DNA of 64,000 nt, from assembly GCA_021014945.1 (NCBI GenBank), contig MU266343.1, forward strand, positions 124,001 to 188,000, in the 5' to 3' direction. Of this stretch, positions 55,882-64,000 are shown in pieces. The translations under genes and the position numbers were made by a program. The notes under the pieces are model-generated. The model worked only from the letters and a program-made list of their open reading frames with translations. It was not told the origin of the DNA and searched no databases. The DNA comes from Leucogyrophana mollusca (lineage: Eukaryota > Basidiomycota > Agaricomycetes > Boletales). Position 1 is the stretch's first letter; every line of letters begins with the position of its first letter.

Positions 55882-56740
55882 AAGGCGTAGATACTTCTTA
55901 CTTGATGATATCGGTGAAAGATCATGCCATGCCGTCTCCGATGATCGTTTGATCTGGTAAACTTGACCAACCTCGCGGTCGCAACGAGGGATGCGACATG
56001 GACGCCAACTCTGACTTTGCACGCGGCAATTGCCTAGGGTTTCACGGAAAGCTTGGGCTCAGCCCGCCGTAACAGTTCAGCCCTCGGCTCGAGTCCCTGT
56101 GCCCAAGAGCTGCGTTGAACCATCTGACTGTTCATTGAGAGGCGACTTACCTCCACATTCCCTTGCGTGACTGTCAGTGCGTCAGGAGCGCAGTCACCTC
56201 CGGGCGAATTTTGAGCTTCCGTATTTTTAGCCTTTCTGGCTTCTAGATTCGCAATGCGCACAGGTACAGAGCGGCTGTTCGCAGAATTGCCTCGAGGACT
56301 CCGCTGTGGTGAACAGCTATTCGCTCTTACGTCTTTGAGCGCCTGCTGCGTTAAACGAACGGCGGAAGTTCTTCCCGGCCGAACTACTCTGATGCTAAAT
56401 GCGTGTACATTGCCTGGACTTCTGAGAAGATCTGGTCCCACAGTTTTGATACGTCCATCTTCGCGGGAGGAGTTGGCCGAGACCGACCGTCCTCTTGTCA
56501 CAATCAGATCTAGTCTGCTTGACGGTGGAGAGCGTGCTTGTCGGACTCTGTGCAGGCCAATGGGGGTCAGTCTGAAGACCCTGCTCAAATGATTTGATAC
56601 TACCCGGAAATTGATCATAAATCAATATATTTCACGTTTTCCTCAGCATCAGAGGACCAGGAACAGGAGCCAATTTTCCTAATAAGGTATTCGCCTCAAG
56701 CGACATCTTCGGATCTCTGAGTTCCTTCAGCTCGTCCACT
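55882..56740. other. Spacer between the Cys-rich gene and URC4
   Basis: Apart from the tentative minus-strand frame inside it, nothing is supported. The URC4 promoter must lie at its right end. Confidence 0.4.
56034..56618 (-). CDS. Unknown basic Ser/Arg-rich protein (tentative)
   Basis: A 194-codon open frame. Its best argument is a strong donor GTAAGT immediately after a stretch rich in charged and polar residues (near 56153, following TVTQGNVE), with a possible acceptor CCTAG near 56034. The protein would be very basic (many SR, RS, RR pairs) with no domain or signal. It faces away from URC4. It could be chance in GC-rich DNA. Confidence 0.25.
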   Translation of the reverse strand: MINFRVVSNHLSRVFRLTPIGLHRVRQARSPPSSRLDLIVTRGRSVSANSSREDGRIKTVGPDLLRSPGNVHAFSIRVVRPGRTSAVRLTQQALKDVRANSCSPQRSPRGNSANSRSVPVRIANLEARKAKNTEAQNSPGGDCAPDALTVTQGNVEVSRLSMNSQMVQRSSWAQGLEPRAELLRRAEPKLSVKP

Positions 56741-58389
56741 ATGAACTTCGGAGCCACAAACATCACGCCCAAAGCGCAGGCAGCGTATCTTCGTACTTTG
56801 CCTGCTATCAGAGAGCGGTGCAGCCGAGTCTTCAGACTAGCACAGAAAGGAAGCCTGCAATACTTTGAGTACCATCCCGACAAAGAGGGAGACGTTGTAG
56901 CGTTCTGCGAACAGATCATAAAGGCGAGTCGCCCAGGCTGTGGGAGATCGATAGACACTGGACTAATGATTCACTCTCTAGCGGGATTTTGGCACAGATT
57001 TTGCGTCTGTGAGTGTCATCAAGCTAGAATATGCTAATCACAAAGCCGTTAAGCTATGCTAAACAATGACTGATAGATTCCTCCCCACGGACGGTGGCGC
57101 CATCTCGATGCTGGACGTTCGCGTATCGAACCTCTGATAGCCCTATGGAGGTCCTCGGAAAACGCCCCGGACGATAAAGAGATTTGCAAGCGCTTGATTG
57201 ATCTATTTCTCGTCTCTGTTCTCCTGGATGCCGGTGCAGGCAACGAGTGGACCTTCACTGAAAAAGGATCAGAGCAGAAATACAGCCGATCTGAGGGTCT
57301 TGGTGTCGCCAGCGTACATATGTTTGCCGATGGTCTCTTTTCCGGAGACAGCACGCAGCCCTACAAAGTCGACTGTGAATCTTGTCATCATTGTTCGAGA
57401 GGCCAGTGCTGATGCTTCATCGACAGCGCAAGGATTGTCTCAGATTACGGTCGAGAAGTCCGCTAAAGCGATGCAAGTCAGCGATGACAATCCTATGGTG
57501 GGATTAGAAGGGCGAACATCCTTGCTATGCAACCTCAGCACCGCGTTAAAGTCGCAGCCTGAGTTTTTTGGCGAGGACGCTCGGCCAGGGAATTTGATTG
57601 GTACCGCACACACTACGCCCTATACGTCATGCGCGTAACTGATAAACAAACGTGTAGATTTTCTCGAAAGTCAATCGAACACCGAGGGTTCAAGTCGACG
57701 AATTCATATCTCTTCGTTATGGGGAGCATTGATCGAAGGCCTGACTCCGATTTGGCCCGCAAGGACATCATTAGAAGGGATCCCCCTGGGTGACGTCTGG
57801 CCTTGCACGGCCTTGAAGGAGGACGGTCAAGCGGAAGGAGATTACTTGGTTCCTTTCCATAAATTGACGGGCTGGATCACATACAGCCTCATTGAACCCA
57901 TAGAGAAGATCTTAAAGTGGACGTTCGATGGCGTCGAAGACATGACTGGTCTACCCGAGTACCGAAACGGTAAAAAATTGCACAATTCGGGCTTTCCATT
58001 TCTGACGACGAGTTAGGTGGACTGTTGGTGGACCTTGGAGTGCTGACTCTGCGACCGGAGGCCTTTTCGCCTGACGTCTTTTCCCAAGCAACCGGTATTC
58101 CCCGCTTGCCTCCTTCGCATCCCGCTGTGGTAGAGTGGAGAGCAATGACGGTCATTGAACTGTCAGTGAGAGTTTTATTGCGCCTCGATGCATGTTGCTG
58201 ATGTGAACCATCAGAGACCGTATTGCAAGCGCCGTGAGGCGTAACAATAACCTTTTACCTGCTCAACTGACACTCGCGCAAGTGCTGGAAAGCGCTACCT
58301 GGAAGGGCGGTAGAGAAATTGCGAAGCGAAGACGTCCTGATACGGGAGGACCTCCCATCGACATTGAAAGCGATGGAACCGTTTTCTGA
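56741..58389 (+). CDS. URC4: URC4/DUF1688 protein of uracil catabolism
   Basis: Member of the DUF1688 family; in yeasts URC4 is required for the URC route that uses uracil as nitrogen source, with exact chemistry unsettled. Begins with TPKAQAAYLRTLPAIRERCSRVF, then an intron-split RDFGTDFAS and IPPHGRWRHLDAGRSR, followed by the conserved LFLVSVLLDAGAGNEWTF, YSRSEGLGVASVHMFADGLF and GLEGRTSLLCNLSTAL. Downstream, IPLGDVWPC and VPFHKLTGWITYSLIEP are family blocks, and the tail is GGPPIDIESDGTVF. All exons join in frame; stop 58387-58389. It converges on the sucrose transporter with 103 bp between stops. No other URC gene is visible nearby. Confidence 0.93.
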
Positions 58390-58492
58390 AGGCATATAAA
58401 TCCTAAGTTGTAATAATAGAAGGTTCACTGCAACACTCTGTAACTGTCACGATGCAACGTTGTCTCATCTAGTGGGATATTTACAACAAACA

Positions 58493-61089
58493 TCATATAC
58501 GCTTTAGCTCCCTCGCAAGGCGCCAGCACAGCACGAAAGCAACGGCCGCTGCCACACCTCCCAAACTCAAGGCGAAGAAGCGTTAATGAAACGCCACAGA
58601 GATCAGAAACTGTGTAACTTACCGAAATATAATTGCTATTGAGTTGGGACCGTCATTGTTCGCAAGAGCGTCTGTTTGGCGCTCGAAGAGATGTCTGGAA
58701 GCTGTTTCGGCAGACTCTACGGCAGGGTGTGTACCATTTGAGGGCTTCGTGTTTCCAGGATGGTGTCCATGCAGGACGGATTTCTCAGGATCGAAGATCG
58801 CAAAGATTATCGATGAGAGTCCGGTCACAAGAAATTGTGGCACCACGATGAACATATTATGAATTCCCTGATGGGGTGGGTTAGCGGGAAGGCAAACTAG
58901 AAAACATAACGTAACTCACGAGGATGACGCCAGCCTGCGAACTCAGACCGTTGCTTGTTTTCCTATTCAGCGATGCCGTATCGTGTTCCGCAACGTCAGC
59001 CACATACTCCACATCGATCCGACTGACTCGTGCCCTGGCATTCTCCATGATTCTTGGTTGCCCCGCGTCCCCTCGTTCTGGGGTCGACGATCTGCTGGGT
59101 GCACTCTGATCGTCGTCCTCATAGTTTGCCCTAACCAGACCCCGAGTTTCCTCGTTGTCACTTTCATCCTCACTTGTTCTGCCCCTGCGACCTGAGCGCG
59201 TGTCAGCCAAATGAATTGAGCCCGCATCGTCAGCTGTGGGATGTGATAATATTGCCTCCGCAAGCTGTGAGGTGAAAGGGTAAAGGGGCCGCCTAAGGGA
59301 CTGCGAGTCGTAAATCACGTACCAAAGAAAACGGGGCCCATTGAGTGATCGCCCATGAAAAACCGGTAAGTGCCATGATAAAGGTAGCTCCTGCTACGCT
59401 AGAAGTGAAGCTAAGTGAAAGCCAAAACAATCCAGGGAAAACGATGACGCGTCAATGCTTCTTATGACGCACGTAGAACTCACAACGTTGCGGCCATACA
59501 CAGGGCAAAGAGCAGGTGGGACGATGCCCATAATGACGCTAGATGGATTTGGAAATGTTCTAGGCATGTCTTCCTTGGAGAGACTGGGCTAAGAGCCGTT
59601 GTTGTTTCTCTTGTTCGAGTGACAAATATGGGCATGATGGTATTTGCGGCAAGAGAAACCAAAGCACTGTAGAAAAGGGCGCGTGAACCAAGTCGAGTTG
59701 CCTCTGCGTCTAGAGCAAGTTCGGATTCATCGTCGACTGGGATCGGAGAAGACCGCTTGTGCAGCTCGCCAATGTAGACTGTGGTGTAGAACAGAACCGG
59801 AAACCAGGCCAACCACGCACTGTAGTAGCTGTAGTTAAATGTTATTAACGCCCGCAAAGATAAACTTACAAGAACTGTATGATACACTATAGACCCGTCA
59901 ATCCGGAGTTGCTGGCGATAGACAAAGGTACATACTATTTGTCGGATGACCTTTGGGAGTCGGAACAGGGTTTCCCATATGGCTCGAATTTCTTGTCGGA
60001 ATCCTTTCCCGCTAGCACTAACGCGAAATGAGAACATGCAGGAGCTACTTGACGAAAGTGGGCTCACGAAGAAGCGACCAAGACTCTTTCTTTGACAAAG
60101 GTCGACGTAAGAGAATGCGTGAACAATAGGAGGAGGGAAGCAATAACAGTGAGGACTTCTAACTGGGCACTTCCAAAGATTGGGAATATGCGAGGGAGGT
60201 CAACGTTACCCCTTGAAACAAGTGTTAAGCAAGTGCATACGTTACTGAGGGGGCCGGAATACATACACAAAGAATCCGGCGACGCTGCCTATGGCCAACA
60301 TTCTGGCGGCCCATGCATTGCCACTAGGTTGCTCGGATGGCGGTAACGTATCCACAAGCAGGGCGCGATCCACCGCTTGAACTGTGGGTAGGGATGAATC
60401 GTCGTCACGGGCTCAGCAGTGTACTCTCGGCGCACCTGCGTTAATGGAGAAATCGATACAATATATGGCGAATACAGCAAGCCAAATAGTTAAAGTGTCA
60501 TTCTAACACGATCGGACATTATACATTCTACTTAGGCATCAAAGAAAACCTGGCGTACCGCAGACGAATTTAAGATGGTAAAGATGGTCGCCACGGGTCG
60601 AGTGAACCCGAGGAGAAGAGTTGCCGCACTGCATAAGATTGACCCAGCAAGCATGTACGGTCGCCGTCGACCGAACCGCGACTTGGAATGATCGGCAAGG
60701 ATGCCTGGCAATGGGGAAAGTGTTCAGTAGCCAAGCGGAGTCGTTCAAGGAAAAGGCGGGACCTATCAGAGGCTGGACAATTAGCCCTGAGAGGGGTCCA
60801 GCTAGAAATACCATGGCCATCCAGGACTTGGTCAACCCGAGCGACAGCAGGTAGGGAGAGGCTTTGCAAGGACTACCGACATTAGCATTTATATGGCCGT
60901 GCAAATCAGCAAGTTCTCACCGTATGACATTTCCACAGACCATAGAACTTGCACGCCAAGAAGACCTATGGTCAGAGTAGGTAGGTGGCCCCACCGGGGG
61001 CCCGTTATTTTAGGTGTACCTAACCAGCGCGTGTCGTTGTAGGAATCGCCCCCTTCCTCAGCAATGGGCAAAGCGGCAAATCCAGTCAT
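58493..61089 (-). CDS. Sucrose-type proton symporter (GPH/SUT family)
   Basis: Plasma-membrane sugar carrier of the glycoside-pentoside-hexuronide cation symporter group, related to plant SUC/SUT. Start ATG 61089, then a short cytosolic N-terminus. TLTIGLLGVQVLWSVEMSY, GLTKSWMAMVFLAGPLSGLI and the signature LADHSKSRFGRRRPYM are typical. Later membrane segments and the loop with YEDDDQSAP-like acidic, Ser-rich sequence (59000-59260) precede FIVVPQFLVTGLSSIIFAIF near the C-terminus. The last exon rejoins after CTTGAG to give LGGVAAAVAFVLCWRLAREL and a stop at 58493. About ten introns. It diverges from ETF-QO with 288 bp between start codons. Confidence 0.92.
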
Positions 61090-61377
61090 GAGTGGTTACC
61101 ACTGGAGTAAACCACTTACGTCGAAAAGGTGTCGCGACGGGTTGTGGGACGTGTCCAGGAGATTTCAAGACTCGGAAGCGCAGTGTGTAAGGAATCGAGG
61201 GAAACTGTCACGGGATAGCTGAATTGGGTTGTGACGATCACGCGGTCACGAGTGTCACACGTTGTCACAAGGGATCTGCCCGCCAATCCTTGTCACGGCT
61301 TGACCTTCGTCATTTACCTCGATATCCACCGGACCTTGAAAACGGCGACAGGAATAATTGGACTCGAATTGGTTTAA

Positions 61378-63405
61378 ATGTTACTGTATGCAGCGCGTCG
61401 AATAAAAGCTGCTCGCGCTATTCGGGGCCTTCACTCGACGTCCCGACGACGAAGAGAGCTATTTGATCCCTCTAGTGTTGAGCGGGCGTCCGACGAGGTC
61501 GATGTTTGCATTGTCGGGGCTGGGCCGGCCGGGCTCAGTGCAGCTATCCGCCTGAAACAGCTCGAGAAAGAGAGAGGGAAAGAGCTTCGGGTAGTCGTTT
61601 TGGAGAAAGGAGCAGAAGTCGGCATGTGATTTTCATCCAGTCTTTGGATAACGACCTAGTTACCTTCTCTCAAGGTTCGCATATTCTCTCCGGAGCTGTC
61701 ATTGAGCCCCGCGCTCTGAACGAGCTTATCCCCGACTGGTCCTCGCGGGACGGACACCCACTTACTCAGCCGGCTACTTCTTCGAAGATGCGATTTCTGA
61801 CTAGTTCAATGTCGATACCAATTCCACACCCTCCGCAAATGTCAAACAATGGCAACTACATTGTCTCTTTATCGCGCTTTACTGCGTGGCTTGGAGGCAT
61901 CGCCGAGGAGATGGGCGTGGAGGTTTACCCTGGTTTCGCCGGTGCGGGAGTTGTTTATGGCGAGGACGGAAAGACTGTGGCCGGTGTTCGCACCAACGAA
62001 GTAGGTATCGATCGTCAAGGTCGTATGAAGGACTCCTTCGAACCAGGCATGGAATTCCGCGCCAAAGTCACCCTGGTTGCGGAGGGCGCCCATGGTTCCC
62101 TTGCGAAGGAACTCATCCGGAAATTCGACCTCAGGAAGGATGCCGATCCTCAAACGTACGGTATCGGCGTGAAAGAGGTCTGGCGCGTAGACCCAAGCCA
62201 ATATCGACCTGGCGAAGTCATACACACCATGGGCTGGCCGCTGGACTTCCGTACATATGGCGGAGGATGGGTTTATCACATGGCAGATGGTCTCGTTAGT
62301 CTCGGTCTTGTCATTGGTCTGGATTACGCCAATCCGTACTTGAGTCCATATAAAGAGTTGCAGGTGCGTGTTCGTGGCTAGTGTACTCATCCCGTCTCAT
62401 GTTGTTCGAAGCGCATGAAACATCACCCGTACTTTACCCAGCTATTATCGGGCTCGTCTACGAGAGTAGCTTATGGTGCCCGCACTCTCAATGAAGGTGG
62501 GTTACAATCTGTACCTCAGCTCCACTTTCCTGGGGGTGCTTTGATCGGGTGCTCCGCCGGCTTCGTCAACATTGCAAAGATCAAGGGGACCCACAATGCG
62601 ATGAAGAGCGGAATGCTCGCCGCAGAAGCCGCAGCCGAGGCGCTTTCGAAACCGGAGGAAGAGTCGGATAAGCGAGCAATCGACATGAGCGCGTACGACA
62701 AATCGTTGAGGAAGAGTTGGGTATGGTCCGACTTGAATGAGGTTCGGAATCTACGTGCTAGCTTCGATACTCCGCTAGGCATATGGGGAGGTATCGCATA
62801 CTCGGGAGTTGACTCTCTTTTCCTCAAAGGGCGCACTCCTTGGACGTTCCGAAACCGCTCCAAGACGACTGACGCACAGCATACGGGACCTGCCTACCGA
62901 TTTAAGCCTATTGATTATCCTCCGCCCCAACCTCCCCTCTCGACTGACCTTCTTACTTCGTTGGCGCTGACGGGTACCAATCACGCGGAAGACCAGCAGG
63001 TCCACCTTCGTGTTCGCAAAGACTCTATCGAGGACGCCGCTATAAGGAGGAATCACGTTAAGCGGAACGCAAGTGAATTCGCTGGACTATTGCAGCGAGC
63101 ATGCCCGGCAGCCGTTTACGAGTATGTGGAAGACGAAGGGGATAAAGTGAATGGAGAACCCGAGGGATGGAACGGCACTAAATTGGTCATTAACTCACAG
63201 GTAATTCCTATGGCCATGTTGATTGTCTATCGACTCATTTTATCACAGAACTGCATACATTGTAAGCTATGTGATATTAAGGTGCCGACTCAGGACATAA
63301 CATGGACTGTACCGGAGGGCGGGGGAGGTCCGAAATACAGTGCGTGTTTCAATTATAACGCTAGCAAGCTCGTATTGACTGCTGGTCGATGCAGCGATCA
63401 CGTAG
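61378..63405 (+). CDS. CIR2: Electron transfer flavoprotein-ubiquinone oxidoreductase
   Basis: Inner-mitochondrial-membrane FAD/4Fe-4S enzyme passing electrons from ETF (fatty-acid and amino-acid oxidation) to ubiquinone. The first about 30 residues are Arg-rich with no acids (MLLYAARRIKAARAIRGLHS), a mitochondrial presequence. FAD motif VDVCIVGAGPAGLSAAIRLK; then SHILSGAVIEPRAL after an unusual intron with GC donor (61622-61674). Further blocks GWPLDFRTYGGGWVYHM, YGARTLNEGGLQSVPQLHFP and GGALIGCSAGFVNIAKIKGTHN. Cluster ligands: Cys in RACPAAVYEY and three in NCIHCKLCDIK, so the 4Fe-4S site is complete. The final exon after GCAG at 63394 gives PKYTIT and the stop at 63403-63405. Confidence 0.95.
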
Positions 63406-64000
63406 ATGGAAAGGTGCTTTGTTGCTTGTAGGTATCTACTTAGTATTGTTCGGTGTCGTCGAGAATGGACGCTTCTCCTGGTCCACCAACCAAAAGTGGC
63501 GCAGCTATACAATCCCAGTCGAACGTCAAGTTGACTGCGGATTTTGCTCGCACGCCGCATATATATGCTGACCCTGCGGCCCGTATGGCGCTGAATCCGG
63601 CTCTTCACGACCTTTAACGACCTACCCATGTGCTCCCAGAGAAGGTCAAGGTAAGAAGGTCCACGCGGAAGTAGTTCCACGCTCGTCTACCAGGCTCTAA
63701 TGCCAACGGCTGGTGATGGCCCTCAGTGATCACCCGGCGCCAGGTCTATGGCGTCAAGGCGTTTCGTGGCGCCGTCGTTGTCAGTGGGATGCTCTCAGCC
63801 ACGATGTCTGCGTCTGGTTTTGTATCACAGCGATTTGTCCAAGTGCACAATTTCATTGTGCAGTACTGCAGGATGACCCACTTCAGTTCCGACACAATCG
63901 ACAGTCGACTGTTCCACCTGACCAACGCCTTGGCAGAGCCCTGGCCAGTCACAGGATCGACACCACACACGCCCAGCGCTCAGCATAAGCACCATCATCG
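63406..64000. other. Right edge; open frame running off the window
   Basis: Downstream of ETF-QO a plus-strand frame is open from about 63713 to the last base (around GVKAFRGAVVVSGMLSATMS). It might be an exon of a gene that continues beyond the window; no domain or splice site confirms it. Confidence 0.3.

Noticed and set aside
1..64000. Secondary-metabolite cluster built on the P450s and transporters
   Set aside because: No polyketide, peptide or terpene synthase is visible; the P450s and MFS genes are 20 kb apart with housekeeping genes between.

Overview
The window looks like nuclear DNA of a filamentous basidiomycete, most likely an Agaricomycete. Nearly every gene is cut by many introns of about 45-60 bp with GT...AG ends, introns even split codons for active-site residues, and the products (Hsp90-like ATPase/DUF3684 protein, recyclin, URC4, CTP-dependent diacylglycerol kinase, tandem P450s, short Cys-rich proteins) are a typical set for that class. 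I see no tRNA, rRNA, transposon with intact ORFs, or CRISPR. I could not run searches; all family calls come from reading motifs in hand-spliced translations.

Layout. 0-5 kb: a small unknown minus-strand gene, a P450 related to OrdA-type enzymes, and a short unknown gene. 5.6-9.1 kb: a housekeeping block with divergent ribosomal protein genes eS17 and uS8, then DGK1. 10.1-16.1 kb: two tandem, clearly duplicated MFS transporters. 17.5-26 kb: a secreted SGNH/GDSL esterase (+), then scavenger decapping enzyme DcpS and recyclin (both -, 68 bp apart), and a Pro/Gln-rich unknown protein diverging from recyclin with only 72 bp between start codons. 27-36 kb: a broken copy of 3-ketodihydrosphingosine reductase, a small secreted Cys-rich protein, a signal-peptide-bearing amidase and a membrane-anchored histidine acid phosphatase. 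36.6-42.1 kb: two tandem paralogous P450s. 42.3-49.2 kb: one very large gene for an Hsp90-like ATPase/DUF3684 protein with a C-terminal HExxH motif. 49.8-52.6 kb: an unknown single-pass membrane protein diverging from SPO7. 53-64 kb: histidinol phosphatase, a tiny Cys-rich protein, URC4 (uracil catabolism), a GPH-type sucrose transporter and ETF-ubiquinone oxidoreductase.

Functional links. Two genes, DGK1 and SPO7 (regulatory subunit of the Nem1 phosphatase acting on Pah1), act on opposite arms of the phosphatidate/diacylglycerol balance at the ER, but they lie 42 kb apart and are not a cluster. The P450s, transporters, secreted esterase, amidase, phosphatase and small secreted protein form the accessory, environment-facing part of the window. 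No coherent biosynthetic cluster with a core synthase is visible.

Most worth a second look: the ATPase + HExxH protein whose first conserved exon has no ATG, the degenerate KDSR copy, an Arg replacing the first His of the DcpS histidine triad, a GC-AG intron in ETF-QO, an isolated start codon in eS17 and a 12-nt exon in uS8, and several unknown proteins that are small or have a membrane segment.
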